From Streptomyces endophytica (GTDB lineage: Bacteria; Actinomycetota; Actinomycetes; Streptomycetales; Streptomycetaceae), in NCBI RefSeq assembly GCF_026153355.1, contig NZ_CP110636.1, forward strand, positions 1,116,001 through 1,180,000: a DNA stretch of 64,000 nt, in the 5' to 3' direction. Numbering within the stretch: position 1 is the stretch's first letter; each line of letters begins with the position of its first letter. The position numbers and the translations under genes were made by a program. Positions 46,840-56,563 of the stretch are shown here, piece by piece. The notes below the pieces were generated by a model. It was not told the DNA's origin and ran no database searches. It saw only the letters and a program-made list of their open reading frames with translations.

Positions 46840-48402
46840 TCAGTGGAAGAAGTGCCGGGCGCCGGTGAAGTACATCGTCACGCCGGCCTTCTTGGCGGCC
46901 TCGACGACCAGCTCGTCGCGGATCGAACCGCCCGGCTGGACGATCGCCCGGACACCGGCCGCGATGAGGATCTCCGGGCCGTCCGGGAACGGGAAGAAGG
47001 CGTCGGAGGCCGCGTACGAGCCCCGGGCGCGCTCCTCGCCGGCCCGCTCGACGGCCAGCTTGCAGGAGTCGACGCGGTTGACCTGGCCCATGCCGACGCC
47101 CACCGAGGCGCCGTCCTTGGCGAGCAGGATCGCGTTGGACTTCACCGCGCGGCAGGCCTTCCAGGCGAACGCCAGCTCGGCCAGCTGCTCCGGCGCCAGC
47201 GCCTCGCCGGCCGCCAGCGTCCAGTTGGCCGGGTCGTCGCCGTCGGCCTGGAGGCGGTCGGTGACCTGAAGCAGCGCACCGCCGTCGATCTGCTTGACCT
47301 CGACCGGGGCGGCCGGGGCGCCCTCGGCGCGGAGCACCCGGATGTTCTTCTTCCGGGCGAGGATCTCGACCGCGCCGTCCTCGTAACCGGGCGCCACGAT
47401 GACCTCGGTGAAGATCTCGGCGACCTGCTCGGCCAGCGCCACCGTCACCGGGCGGTTCACGGCGATCACGCCGCCGTACGCGGAGACCGGGTCGCAGGCG
47501 TGCGCCTTGCGGTGCGCCTCGGCGACGTCCGCGCCGACCGCGATGCCGCACGGGTTGGCGTGCTTGATGATGGCCACACACGGCTCGGCGTGGTCGTACG
47601 CGGCCCGGCGCGCGGCGTCGGTGTCCGTGTAGTTGTTGTACGACATCTCCTTGCCGTGCAGCTGCTCGGCCTCGGCCAGCCCGCCCTCGCCGGTCACGTA
47701 CAGCGCGGCGCCCTGGTGCGGGTTCTCGCCGTAGCGCAGCACGTTCTTGCGCGCGTAGGTCGCACCGAGGAAGTCCGGGAAGCCGCTGTCGTCGGCGGCC
47801 GCGTAGTCGTCGGCGAACCAGGAGGCGACCGCCACGTCGTAGGCGGCGGTGTGCTGGAACGCCTCCGCGGCCAGCCGCTTGCGGGCGGTCAGGTCGAAGC
47901 CGCCGTCACGGACCGCGGCGAGCACGTCGGCGTACCGGGCCGGGCTGGTGACGACCGCGACCGAGGGGTGGTTCTTGGCGGCGGCGCGGACCATCGAGGG
48001 GCCGCCGATGTCGATCTGCTCGACGCACTCGTCGGGGGTGGCGCCGGAGGCGACGGTCTCCCGGAACGGGTAGAGGTTCACGATGACCAGATCGAACGGC
48101 TCCACGCCCAGCTCCGCCAGCTGCTGCCGGTGGGCGTCCAGGCGCAGGTCGGCCAGGATGCCGGCGTGCACCTTCGGGTGCAGGGTCTTGACCCGGCCGT
48201 CGAGGCACTCGGGGAAGCCCGTCAGCTCCTCGACCTTGGTGACCGGCACCCCGGCGGCGGCGATCTTCCCGGCCGTCGACCCGGTGGAGACGAGCTCGAC
48301 GCCCGCCGCGTGCAGGCCCTGCGCCAGCTCCTCCAGCCCGGACTTGTCGTAGACGCTGACCAGCGCGCGGCGGATGGGCCGCTTCGTACCTTCGGCGGTC
48401 AC
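46840..48402 (-). CDS. purH: Bifunctional AICAR formyltransferase/IMP cyclohydrolase
   Basis: A 520-residue enzyme for the last two steps of IMP synthesis. The N-terminal MGS-like cyclohydrolase part has [36 protein letters not shown] and [15 protein letters not shown]. The formyltransferase part has [21 protein letters not shown] and [23 protein letters not shown] at 48400-48402 overlaps the purN stop (GTGA), so the two are translationally coupled. ZMP, its substrate, is the ligand of the glyA riboswitch class. Confidence 0.97.
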   Translation of the reverse strand: MTAEGTKRPIRRALVSVYDKSGLEELAQGLHAAGVELVSTGSTAGKIAAAGVPVTKVEELTGFPECLDGRVKTLHPKVHAGILADLRLDAHRQQLAELGVEPFDLVIVNLYPFRETVASGATPDECVEQIDIGGPSMVRAAAKNHPSVAVVTSPARYADVLAAVRDGGFDLTARKRLAAEAFQHTAAYDVAVASWFADDYAAADDSGFPDFLGATYARKNVLRYGENPHQGAALYVTGEGGLAEAEQLHGKEMSYNNYTDTDAARRAAYDHAEPCVAIIKHANPCGIAVGADVAEAHRKAHACDPVSAYGGVIAVNRPVTVALAEQVAEIFTEVIVAPGYEDGAVEILARKKNIRVLRAEGAPAAPVEVKQIDGGALLQVTDRLQADGDDPANWTLAAGEALAPEQLAELAFAWKACRAVKSNAILLAKDGASVGVGMGQVNRVDSCKLAVERAGEERARGSYAASDAFFPFPDGPEILIAAGVRAIVQPGGSIRDELVVEAAKKAGVTMYFTGARHFFH

Positions 48403-49064
48403 GAGATACGTACCTTTCGTCCCTCAATGCGGTAGCCGTGCCGGGCCAGGTGCCCCACGACCTCGACGAGCAGCGATCGCTCGACTTCCTTGATGCGCTC
48501 ATGCAGCGCGGCTTCATCGTCCTCGTCCCGGATCTCGACCACGCTCTGCGCGATGATCGGGCCGGTGTCGACGCCGTCGTCGACGAAGTGGACGGTGCAT
48601 CCGGTGACCTTCGCGCCGTACGCGAGCGCGTCGCGCACGCCGTGGGCACCGGGAAAACTCGGCAGCAGCGCCGGATGGGTGTTGACGGTCCGGCCGCCGA
48701 AACGGGCCAGGAACTCCTTGCCCAGGATCTTCATGAAGCCGGCCGACACCACCAGGTCCGGCTCGTACGCGGCGGTCGCCGCGGTCAGCGCGGCATCCCA
48801 CTCCGCGCGGCTGCCGTGGTCCTTGACCCGGCAGACGAAGGTCGGCAGGCCCGCCTTCTCGGCCCGCTCCAGGCCCGCGATGGCACCGCGGTCCGCGCCC
48901 ACCGCCACGATCTCGGCGCCGTACTCCTCGGCTCCGCGGGCGGCGATGGCGTCCAGCAGGGCCTGAAGGTTCGTGCCGGAACCGGAGACGAGCACGACGA
49001 TCCGCGCCGGACGGGTGGGCCCGGCGGGTCGGGCGGACGGGGCGGGGGGCGGGGACGAAGCCAC
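48399..49064 (-). CDS. purN: Phosphoribosylglycinamide formyltransferase
   Basis: A 221-residue GAR transformylase using 10-formyl-THF. The N-terminal motif is [19 protein letters not shown]. The catalytic cluster is in [20 protein letters not shown] (Asn, His) with Asp in [16 protein letters not shown]. About 20 extra Ala/Pro residues precede the core. GTG at 49062-49064 is the probable start, with a weak GAAAGAG upstream. No ZTP riboswitch was seen here. Confidence 0.95.
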   Translation of the reverse strand: MASSPPPAPSARPAGPTRPARIVVLVSGSGTNLQALLDAIAARGAEEYGAEIVAVGADRGAIAGLERAEKAGLPTFVCRVKDHGSRAEWDAALTAATAAYEPDLVVSAGFMKILGKEFLARFGGRTVNTHPALLPSFPGAHGVRDALAYGAKVTGCTVHFVDDGVDTGPIIAQSVVEIRDEDDEAALHERIKEVERSLLVEVVGHLARHGYRIEGRKVRIS

Positions 49065-49324
49065 GGCGGGGCTCTTTCTCGATCTCGCGTGCGGTGAGCT
49101 CACATGCTTTGTGTGGTCGCACAAGGCCGCGGGTACCGCAAATCCGGGGAACCCTACGAAGGCGCCGACCGTCAGCAACGATACCGGCACACCGAGCGGC
49201 CCCCGCGGGACGGGGGCGAGGACGGGAGGTAGCGTCGGGCGTGAGACCGCACGCAGTTCGTGGTATCCGGCCGCCGGTCGCGAAGGCCCGCGTACGGACG
49301 AGACAAGGGGAAGACACACTCCAG

Positions 49325-50224
49325 ATGACGGACCGACGCCGCCGCGCGGCCCTCCTGCTCCCTCCCCCGGCCACCGCCGGGAGGTACCCCCGGCCCACCA
49401 CCACCCCCGGGATGGTGGTGCTGCCGCGCGGCCGCATGGCGTCGTCCTCCGGTCCGTCCTCGCCGGACCCCGACCGCGACAACCCCTTCGCGCCGCCGCC
49501 GGCCGGTGCCCCCGACCAGGAATGGCGGCCCCGGCACCCGGCCCCGTACGCCAACGGGCAGGGGCAGGGCCAGGATCAGGGAGAGGGGCAGGGGCAGGAC
49601 GGCGGCGACCGGCCGCAGCCGGGACCGGACGAGCCGGCGCCGAGCTGGGGCAGCCAGTGGAGCCCCCGGCAGCCGGGCCGGCAGAACGGCGGCTTCGGCA
49701 CCCGCCCGGGCCGCAACGGCCAGCCCGGCGGCGGCCCCGGCGGCCCCGGCAACCTCCGCTGGGACCCCACCGACCCGGCCCAGCGCCGGGCCCGGTACGC
49801 CCTGCTGGCCGGCATGTGGGCGTTCTTCTTCGTGCTCTTCAGCCTCTCCGAGGTCGCCCTGCTGCTCGGCGCGCTGGCGATCTACTGGGGCATCAGCGCG
49901 CTGCGCGCCAAGCCGGACCCGGCGAAGGCCACCGCCTCGGCGACCACCGCCGCCATGGAGGGCCGCCCCGCCCCGCACCAGCCGCCCGCCCAGGGCCCGC
50001 GCCCCGGCGCGCCGGGCAGCACCCGGCCGCAGGTCACCGCGGCCGTCGGGGGCCTGGTCACCGCCTCGCTCGCGCTGATGCTGGTGGCCGCGACGTTCAC
50101 CGTCCAGATCGTCTACCGCGACTACTTCACCTGCGTGAACGACGCTCTGACGCAGTCCTCCGGCAAGTCCTGCGAGAAGCTGCTGCCGAAGGAACTGCGC
50201 CCGCTGCTGAGCGTGGATCAGTAA
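49325..50224 (+). CDS. Membrane protein with disordered N-terminal half
   Basis: A 299-residue protein. The first 150 residues are Pro/Gly/Gln-rich (for example GQGQGQDQGEGQGQDGGD). Then come a membrane helix (YALLAGMWAFFFVLFSLSEV and VALLLGALAIYWGISALRA), a linker and a last helix (LVTASLALMLVAATFTVQIV), ending YRDYFTCVNDALTQSSGKSC with two Cys. The start could also be the ATG at MASSSGP (49437). It is divergent from purN-purH. The function is unknown. Confidence 0.7.
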   Translation: MTDRRRRAALLLPPPATAGRYPRPTTTPGMVVLPRGRMASSSGPSSPDPDRDNPFAPPPAGAPDQEWRPRHPAPYANGQGQGQDQGEGQGQDGGDRPQPGPDEPAPSWGSQWSPRQPGRQNGGFGTRPGRNGQPGGGPGGPGNLRWDPTDPAQRRARYALLAGMWAFFFVLFSLSEVALLLGALAIYWGISALRAKPDPAKATASATTAAMEGRPAPHQPPAQGPRPGAPGSTRPQVTAAVGGLVTASLALMLVAATFTVQIVYRDYFTCVNDALTQSSGKSCEKLLPKELRPLLSVDQ

Positions 50225-50252
50225 CGCGGCACACGGCGACCGACCCGGTCGC

Positions 50253-51818
50253 TCAGCGCTTGGGAGCCGCGGCGGCCGCCGCCGTGCCGTCGGTCGCCGC
50301 CTTGCCGTCGGCCGTCTCCTTGTCGTCGGCCGCCGTTTTTCCTTCTGTTGCGGTTGCTGTCGCTGCGGCGGCTGCGGCTGCTTTTGCGGCTGCCGTTTCC
50401 GTTTCCGTTGCTGCCTTTCCGTCCGTCGGCGCCGCCTCGTCGGTCGTCGCCCTGGCGCCGTCCGCCGGTGCCGTCCCCCGGGCGCGCCGGAGCTGCCAGA
50501 AGCGCGCGGCGAGGGCGCCGGGGACGCCGGTGAGGGCGGTCCAGGCGGCCGCCGCGAGGCCGGTGCGCCAGCCGCTCGGGCCGAACGCGGCGAGCGCGCC
50601 GTGCCCCAGCGCCCCGCCGGCCAGACCTGCCAGCACCGCCGCGCCGACGCCGCACAGCACGGCCGCGTACGCCGCGACACCGGCCGTCCGCCGCCACGGC
50701 CAGGGCCCCGGCCAGGACGTGGACCAGGACGTCGGCCAGGGACCGTCCGCGGAGCCGGAGTCGCTCGCCATACGGGCCACCGAGCGGGCGAGCCAGATCC
50801 CGGCGGCCACCGGAAGGACGGCCACCGCCCAGGTCAGCGGCGTGCCCGGGCCCACCTCCGGCACCCCGCCGAGCAGCGGCAGCCGCGGCACCGGGGGGTG
50901 CGCCGAGGCGACCAGCGGGCCGATCGTGCTCCCCGCGCCCAGCGTGAAGCCCGGGCCCAGCCCGTAGGCGGCGCCCCAGACCGCCGCGTTCGGGAGCAGC
51001 AGCAGGCACAGCAGCAGCACCGTGGCGCGGCTCGCCCAGTCCGGTGCGAGCGTCAGGAGGTCGTCGCGCACCCGGCCGCCGTGCACCGCGAGCCCGACGA
51101 GGGTGAGCAGGGCGCCGCCCGCCAGCAGCGCCACGAGGCCCGCGCCGGCGGCCCGGCGGGCGGCGGCGAGCCGGTTGCCGCCGAGGGCGCTCCGCAGTCG
51201 GCGCGGCACCTTCGCCACGGCCCGCCGGACGCCCGCGGGCAACAGGGCGGCACCGCCGTGCCCCAGGACCCGCCAGGTGGTGACGGCCATCGTGGCGACG
51301 GCGGTGCCCGGGACGTACAGCAGCGCGCTGAGCGGGTCGGCGGCCAGCCGGCCGGCCGAGGCGTACCCCAGGGCGGCGCCCGCGACCAGCAGGTATCCGG
51401 CGAGCAGCGCGCCGAGCAGGGTGCGCGGCGCGGTCGGGCCGGCCGCCGGACCGGGGTCGTCCGCGGTGGCCAGGGTGTGCCGGGCGGCCCGGTGCAGCAG
51501 CCACACCGGCAGGACGGCGAGCAGCAGCGGGGTGACCGCGGCCGGTGCCGGCACGGCCGAGTGCGGCACGTCCCGTACGAGGTCCCCGCCGTGCGCCAGC
51601 AGCCACAGGTCCGCGGCGAGGTGCAGCGCCCGGGACAGGCTGGTGTCGGGGTAGGGGGCGGCGACCCACAGCAGCAGCACCGCGACCGTCAGCGCGCCGA
51701 GGCCGAGGCCGGCGGCGGTCACCCCGCCGAGGAAGGCGGCGCCGAGCGCGGAGGAGTGCCGGGTCGCGGTCCGGCCGGACGGGGAGCATGCGGGGCCGCT
51801 GCCGAGGTACTCGCTCAC
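50253..51818 (-). CDS. DUF6350 polytopic membrane protein with Ala-rich tail
   Basis: A 521-residue protein with about eleven helices. Segments such as [40 protein letters not shown] and [20 protein letters not shown] match the DUF6350 family located near purN in Streptomyces. The last 75 residues are a low-complexity Ala/Thr/Lys/Glu tail ([20 protein letters not shown]). Their DNA is visibly less GC-rich, with runs such as GTTGCGGTTGCTGTCGC. The start GTG at 51816-51818 precedes SEYLGSG. Confidence 0.8.
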   Translation of the reverse strand: MSEYLGSGPACSPSGRTATRHSSALGAAFLGGVTAAGLGLGALTVAVLLLWVAAPYPDTSLSRALHLAADLWLLAHGGDLVRDVPHSAVPAPAAVTPLLLAVLPVWLLHRAARHTLATADDPGPAAGPTAPRTLLGALLAGYLLVAGAALGYASAGRLAADPLSALLYVPGTAVATMAVTTWRVLGHGGAALLPAGVRRAVAKVPRRLRSALGGNRLAAARRAAGAGLVALLAGGALLTLVGLAVHGGRVRDDLLTLAPDWASRATVLLLCLLLLPNAAVWGAAYGLGPGFTLGAGSTIGPLVASAHPPVPRLPLLGGVPEVGPGTPLTWAVAVLPVAAGIWLARSVARMASDSGSADGPWPTSWSTSWPGPWPWRRTAGVAAYAAVLCGVGAAVLAGLAGGALGHGALAAFGPSGWRTGLAAAAWTALTGVPGALAARFWQLRRARGTAPADGARATTDEAAPTDGKAATETETAAAKAAAAAAATATATEGKTAADDKETADGKAATDGTAAAAAAPKR

Positions 51819-51926
51819 GCCGCCATGCTGTCAAGAAAGCGAAATTCCACCACGTACCGGCGAAATGATCGTCGTGTCGCACGTGTCGCGGCTGATGGGG
51901 GTTCGCGGCTTTCCACACTGCTGTGC

Positions 51927-52778
51927 ATGACCGCGCACGCCTCCCCGCCCACTGCCGGGCGGTCCCCCGCCGCCACCGCCTTCGACGCGCTGCACACCCG
52001 TCACGCCGCCGCCCTGACCCGGCAGGCGCATCTGCTCACCGGGCAGCCACGGCTCGCCCGGCGGGCCGTGGAACACGGCTTCCACCTGGCCTGGCAGCGG
52101 TGGCCGGAGGTCGCGGTGGCCCCGGATCCGGCGGGCTGGGTGCGGGCCGCGGTGTACGACCACGCGCTGCGGCCGTGGCACCGCCTGGTGCCGGGAGGAC
52201 GGGCGGGCGGCAGGCTGGGGCCCCCGGACGACGCGGACCGTGCGCTGCGGGAGGCGATCACCGCGCTGCCCGCCCCGTACCGGCGGGTGCTGCTGCTGCA
52301 CGACGGCCTCGGGCTCGGGCTGTACGCGACCGCGGCGGAGGTCGAGGCCAGCACCCGGGCCGCGGCCGGCCGGCTCACCCACGCCCGGGACCTGCTCGCC
52401 GCCCGGCTGCCCGGACTGGGCCTCGCCGGGCAGCCACCGGCGCGGCAGGGCGAGATCCTGCGGGACCGGCTGGCCGCCCTCCTCACCGGCCCGGCGGACG
52501 ACGGGGCCGCCACCGGGGAGCCGCCGCCGACCGGTGCGCAGGTACGGGCCGGAGGCGAGCGCAGCGCCCGCCGGACGACCCGGGCCGTGTTCGGGTCGAC
52601 CGGGCTGTTCGCGCTGGTCACCCTGTCCGTCGCGGTCGCCGCGCCGGACCACTACGCCGCGCTGCCGGTGCCGCCCGTCGCCAAGGCACCGGCCAACCGT
52701 GAGCCCGGCTCCGGCACGTCCCGGGCCGTGCACCGCACCCCGCCGGACCAGGCCCGGCTGCTGCCCGAGGTGCGCTGA
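51927..52778 (+). CDS. Sigma factor-like protein with C-terminal membrane helix
   Basis: A 283-residue protein whose first 170 residues look like an ECF-type sigma factor: FDALHTRHAAALTRQAHLLT (region 2-like helix), HGFHLAWQRWPEVAVAPDPA and VRAAVYDHALRPWHRL. Then comes ALPAPYRRVLLLHDGLGLGL with a region 4-like helix (ATAAEVEASTRAAAGRLTHA). A C-terminal membrane segment (TGLFALVTLSVAVAAP) follows a basic stretch. Loss of conserved acidic region 2 residues makes real sigma activity uncertain. A membrane-tethered regulator is possible. Confidence 0.65.
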   Translation: MTAHASPPTAGRSPAATAFDALHTRHAAALTRQAHLLTGQPRLARRAVEHGFHLAWQRWPEVAVAPDPAGWVRAAVYDHALRPWHRLVPGGRAGGRLGPPDDADRALREAITALPAPYRRVLLLHDGLGLGLYATAAEVEASTRAAAGRLTHARDLLAARLPGLGLAGQPPARQGEILRDRLAALLTGPADDGAATGEPPPTGAQVRAGGERSARRTTRAVFGSTGLFALVTLSVAVAAPDHYAALPVPPVAKAPANREPGSGTSRAVHRTPPDQARLLPEVR

Positions 52779-52797
52779 CCCCCGCCGGAAAAACGGG

Positions 52798-52832
52798 CGC
52801 GGGCCCGCACCCACCAGGGGTACGGGCCCGCG
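52798..52832. terminator. 10-bp bidirectional terminator
   Basis: CGCGGGCCCG at 52798-52807 pairs with CGGGCCCGCG at 52823-52832, after the sigma-like gene. Confidence 0.72.
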
Positions 52833-52924
52833 TCCGGTTGCACGGCGAGCACTGCGCCGCAGGACGGGTCCGGCGGTGCCGACGCCGCGAGGACCGGCAG
52901 TGTGTCTGCCGGGCTCGGCCGAGG

Positions 52925-53809
52925 TCAGCCGACGAGGATCTCGCGGGCCAGCCGCGCGGTCTCCGACGGTGTCTTGCCGACCTTGACGCCGGCGGCCTCC
53001 AGGGCCTCCTTCTTCGCCTGGGCGGTGCCGGAGGAGCCGGAGACGATGGCGCCGGCGTGGCCCATGGTCTTGCCCTCGGGCGCGGTGAAGCCCGCGACGT
53101 AGCCGACGACCGGCTTGGTGACGTTGGCCTTGATGAAGTCGGCCGCACGCTCCTCGGCGTCGCCGCCGATCTCGCCGATCATCACGATCAGGTCGGTCTC
53201 CGGGTCGGCCTCGAACGCGGCGAGCGCGTCGATGTGCGTGGTGCCGATGACCGGGTCACCGCCGATGCCGACGGCCGACGAGAAGCCGATGTCGCGGAGC
53301 TCGTACATCATCTGGTAGGTCAGCGTGCCGGACTTCGACACCAGGCCGATGCGGCCGGGCTTGGTGATGTCGCCCGGGATGATGCCGGCGTTGGACTGGC
53401 CGGGGGTGATCAGGCCGGGGCAGTTCGGGCCGATGATGCGGGTCTTGTTGCCCTTGGACTTCGCGTACGCCCAGAAGGCGGCGGAGTCGTGGACCGCGAT
53501 GCCCTCGGTGATCACGACGGCCAGCGGGATCTCGGCGTCGATCGCCTCGACGACGGCGGCCTTGGCGAAGGCCGGCGGGACGAAGAGCACGGAGACGTTG
53601 GCGCCCGTCTTCTCCATCGCTTCGGCGACGGAGCCGAAGACCGGGACCTCGGTGCCGTCGAAGTCGACGGAGGTGCCGGCCTTGCGCGGGTTGACACCGC
53701 CGACGATGTTGGTGCCGTCACCCAGCATCAGCTTGGTGTGCTTCATGCCCGTGGCACCGGTCATGCCCTGGACGATGACCTTGCTTTCCTTGGTGAGGAA
53801 GATAGCCAT
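52925..53809 (-). CDS. sucD: Succinyl-CoA synthetase alpha subunit
   Basis: A 294-residue TCA-cycle enzyme subunit that binds CoA and carries the phosphohistidine. Motifs are [19 protein letters not shown] (CoA-binding), [20 protein letters not shown] and [20 protein letters not shown] with the active-site His. It lies 23 nt downstream of sucC in the same operon. It makes GTP or ATP from succinyl-CoA together with SucC. Confidence 0.97.
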   Translation of the reverse strand: MAIFLTKESKVIVQGMTGATGMKHTKLMLGDGTNIVGGVNPRKAGTSVDFDGTEVPVFGSVAEAMEKTGANVSVLFVPPAFAKAAVVEAIDAEIPLAVVITEGIAVHDSAAFWAYAKSKGNKTRIIGPNCPGLITPGQSNAGIIPGDITKPGRIGLVSKSGTLTYQMMYELRDIGFSSAVGIGGDPVIGTTHIDALAAFEADPETDLIVMIGEIGGDAEERAADFIKANVTKPVVGYVAGFTAPEGKTMGHAGAIVSGSSGTAQAKKEALEAAGVKVGKTPSETARLAREILVG

Positions 53810-53832
53810 GGTTGTTAGTGTCCTCGTCCCTC

Positions 53833-55008
53833 TTACTTAGCGGCCAGCTCGGCGGCCTTGTCGGCCGCGCCGTCCATGGTGTCCACACGCTGCACCAGCG
53901 GGTGGTTGGCCTCCGACAGGATCTGGCGGCCCAGCTCCGCGTTGTTGCCGTCGAGGCGGACGACCAGGGGCTTGGAGACCTCTTCGCCCTTGGACTTGAG
54001 CAGCTCCAGGGCCTGCACGATGCCCTTGGCGACCTCGTCACAGGCGGTGATGCCACCGAAGACGTTGACGAACACGGACTTCACGTCCGGGTCGCCGAGG
54101 ATGATCTCCAGGCCGTTCGCCATGACCTCGGCGGAGGCGCCGCCACCGATGTCGAGGAAGTTGGCGGGCTTGACGTTGTTGTGGTTCTCGCCGGCGTAGG
54201 CGACGACGTCCAGGGTGCTCATGACGAGACCCGCGCCGTTGCCGATGATGCCGACCTGGCCGTCGAGCTTGACGTAGTTCAGACCCTTGGCCTTGGCCGC
54301 AGCCTCGAGCGGGTTGGCTGCGTCCTTGTCCTCCAGCGCGTCGTGCTCCGGCTGGCGGAACTCGGCGTTGGCGTCCAGCGACACCTTGCCGTCGAGGGCG
54401 AGGACGTCACCGCTGGCGACCTTGGCGAGCGGGTTGACCTCGACGAGGAGCGCGTCCTCGGCGACGAAGGTCTTCCACAGGGTGACGAGGACCTCGGCGA
54501 CCTGCTCGGCGACCTCGGCCGGGAACTGCGCCTGGGCGACGATCTCGCGGGCCTTCTCGATGGAGACGCCCTCGTTGGCGTCGACCGGGACCTTGGCGAG
54601 CTTCTCGGGGGTCGTCGCGGCGACCTCCTCGATGTCCATGCCGCCCGCCACCGAGGCCATGGCCAGGAAGGTGCGGTTGGTGCGGTCGAGGAGGTACGAG
54701 ACGTAGTACTCCTCAGCGATCTCCGGCGCGGTCTCGGCGATCATCACCTTGTGGACCGTGTGGCCCTTGATGTCCATGCCGAGGATGTCCGTCGCGCGGG
54801 CGACGGCCTCGTCCGGGGTCGCGGCCAGCTTGACGCCACCGGCCTTGCCGCGGCCGCCGACCTTCACCTGCGCCTTGACGACGGACTTGCCGCCCAGCCG
54901 CTCGGTCGCCTCGCGGGCCGCCTCAGGCGTGTCGATGACTTCACCGGCCAGCACCGGTACACCGTGCTTGGCGAAGAGGTCCCTCGCCTGGTACTCGAAC
55001 AGGTCCAC
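53833..55008 (-). CDS. sucC: Succinyl-CoA synthetase beta subunit
   Basis: A 391-residue nucleotide-binding subunit. It begins [20 protein letters not shown], with the ATP-grasp core [40 protein letters not shown] and the C-terminal ligase domain [20 protein letters not shown] and [22 protein letters not shown] at 55006-55008 follows an AAGGGACGG region. It is co-transcribed with sucD. A putative Crp site lies about 190 nt upstream. Confidence 0.97.
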   Translation of the reverse strand: MDLFEYQARDLFAKHGVPVLAGEVIDTPEAAREATERLGGKSVVKAQVKVGGRGKAGGVKLAATPDEAVARATDILGMDIKGHTVHKVMIAETAPEIAEEYYVSYLLDRTNRTFLAMASVAGGMDIEEVAATTPEKLAKVPVDANEGVSIEKAREIVAQAQFPAEVAEQVAEVLVTLWKTFVAEDALLVEVNPLAKVASGDVLALDGKVSLDANAEFRQPEHDALEDKDAANPLEAAAKAKGLNYVKLDGQVGIIGNGAGLVMSTLDVVAYAGENHNNVKPANFLDIGGGASAEVMANGLEIILGDPDVKSVFVNVFGGITACDEVAKGIVQALELLKSKGEEVSKPLVVRLDGNNAELGRQILSEANHPLVQRVDTMDGAADKAAELAAK

Positions 55009-55204
55009 GCGCGTCCGTCCCTTGTCTTCTCAGAATCGCCGTAGTGATCGCGGAAGGTTGTCTGCGATGGGCGTGCCGCGAAGGGCAACGTGACGGCGCT
55101 GTCACAGGGGAGGCGTATACACGGTGTCCGGATACGCGGCATGTCCGTCTCGCAGGTTATCGCCGCAGGACCTGAGGCCCTAAATCGCAGATCACACTCC
55201 AGCG

Positions 55205-55218
55205 GTGATTACGGTCAC
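55205..55218. promoter_or_regulatory. Crp-type site GTG-N6-GTCAC upstream of sucC
   Basis: GTGATTACGGTCAC fits the Streptomyces Crp consensus GTG(N)6GNCAC exactly and is dyad-symmetric (GTGA/TCAC). It lies 187 nt upstream of the sucC start, within a GATCACACTCC...GGTCACAGATC context. Crp control of central metabolism is plausible; binding is untested. Confidence 0.55.
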
Positions 55219-55497
55219 AGATCCTTTGGCCACGCTCGGTCTCCGTCCGGTTTTCGGCAGGTCGGCCGAGGGATTGATCCGCACCGGGGCGGAACTGCCC
55301 CGTCCTCTCAACTCTCCCCGCGGGTACGTGAGTTGATCACTCGCGCGGGCGCGAGGCGAGACCGGTGTCCGGCTGGCCGCGACTTCGTCGCACTCGCGCC
55401 TCTCCTCCCCCTTTTCTCGTTTTTCTCGATTTCACGGTGTGCTCACCCGCCGGTCCCGGCGTGTGTGCCAAAACTTCCCGGCCCCGAACACACCGAG

Positions 55498-55532
55498 GCC
55501 GGGCGGCCCTCCCCCACAGAGGACCGCCCGGC
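55498..55532. terminator. Hairpin after the secreted-protein gene
   Basis: GCCGGGCGG at 55498-55506 pairs with CCGCCCGGC at 55524-55532, extended by CCTC/GAGG after one mismatch. It lies about 65 nt past the stop at 55597 on the minus strand. Confidence 0.7.
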
Positions 55533-55596
55533 TGTTCGGGGGTTCCGGTGCCCGGCCGCCGCCGCGGCCGGAACCGGTGAGATCGGCCTACTGGCC

Positions 55597-56469
55597 TCAG
55601 ACGCCCTGGACCGGGAGGGCCGGCAGGACCGGCAGCGCCGGGATGCCGGCGGCGTCGGTCAGGTCACCGGGCACGGCCGGCACGGCCTGCGCCGGGGCCG
55701 CACCCCGCACGCCGGTGACGGCCTGGGTGACGGTGGCCTTGCCGTCGGTCACGACGACGTCGACCACCGGGCGGGCGGTGGCGAGCGCGGCCTGGGCCTG
55801 CTTCGTCAGCTGCTCGGGGCGGGTGCCGGCACCGGCCAGGCCGGCCAGCAGGTTGTCGGCGGAACCGGGTGCCTTGGGCAGCGCCGGGGTCGAGGGCAGC
55901 GTGGGCAGACCGCCGGGCAGCTCCGCGGCGGGCACGCCCGGGGTGCCGGGCAGCGACGGGACGCCGGGCAGCGCGCCGTCCGCGAGGCGGCCGGCCGCAC
56001 CGAGGTCCGCGACGCCGGCGGTCTTCTTGACGGCCTTCAGGGCCTTCTTCGTCTGCTTGGCCTTCGTGGCCGTCTTGGTCGCCGTGACCTTCGTGGCCTT
56101 CGTGGCCTTCGTGGCCGCCTTGGCCTTCGTGGCGTGCTTCGCGTCGGCGGTGCCGGTCAGCGTGCCGGTGGGCAGGCCCTGGGTGGAGGCACCGCCGCCG
56201 AGGACGCCGGTGGCCTTGCCCGCCACGTCGCCCACGGTCTTCTGCGCGGTGCTGGTGGCGGTGCCGGTGGCGGTGCCCGCGGCCTTGGTCGCCGTACCGG
56301 TCAGCGCGCCGGTGGGCAGCTGCTGGGTGGCACCGGTCACCGTGCCGGTGGCGGGCAGTTCCGGGGTGCCGACGGGCAGTTCGGCCGCGTTGGCGGCGAC
56401 CGAGCCCAGGGCCCACAGGCCGGTCGCGGCAGCGGCGACGACGACGGCGCGACGGATGTTCGTACGCAT
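55597..56469 (-). CDS. Secreted low-complexity Ala/Thr/Lys/Pro protein
   Basis: A 290-residue exported protein. The signal peptide MRTNIRRAVVVAAAATGLWA cleaves near AANAAELP. The mature part has a TGT/ATG-rich region, then a Lys/Ala/Thr block made of KAT units (AATKATKATKVTATKTATKA). A Leu/Pro-rich tail (PALPVLPALPVQGV) ends it. AAAGGA precedes the ATG at 56467-56469. No catalytic motif is seen; a structural wall or surface role is possible. Confidence 0.75.
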   Translation of the reverse strand: MRTNIRRAVVVAAAATGLWALGSVAANAAELPVGTPELPATGTVTGATQQLPTGALTGTATKAAGTATGTATSTAQKTVGDVAGKATGVLGGGASTQGLPTGTLTGTADAKHATKAKAATKATKATKVTATKTATKAKQTKKALKAVKKTAGVADLGAAGRLADGALPGVPSLPGTPGVPAAELPGGLPTLPSTPALPKAPGSADNLLAGLAGAGTRPEQLTKQAQAALATARPVVDVVVTDGKATVTQAVTGVRGAAPAQAVPAVPGDLTDAAGIPALPVLPALPVQGV

Positions 56470-56563
56470 GGAAGTGAAGTCCTTTGAATTCAGCAGGGTG
56501 TGAAGGGCAGACCTGTCCCGCCCCCGCGCGGCAGGTCCAGTCGGAGACGCGGAGCGGTCTGCC

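Larger units (their letters stand above)
55009..55596. other. Long upstream region of sucCD
   Basis: This 588-nt region between sucC and a secreted-protein gene has no supported ORF. It holds the Crp-type site at 55205-55218, AT-richer stretches suited to a promoter, and the hairpin at 55498-55532 near its far end. Confidence 0.5.

Noticed and set aside
49065..49324. A ZTP riboswitch upstream of purN
   Set aside because: Neither GACTGGCG nor CCGCCTGGGCA was found on either strand in the purN leader or in the folD leader.
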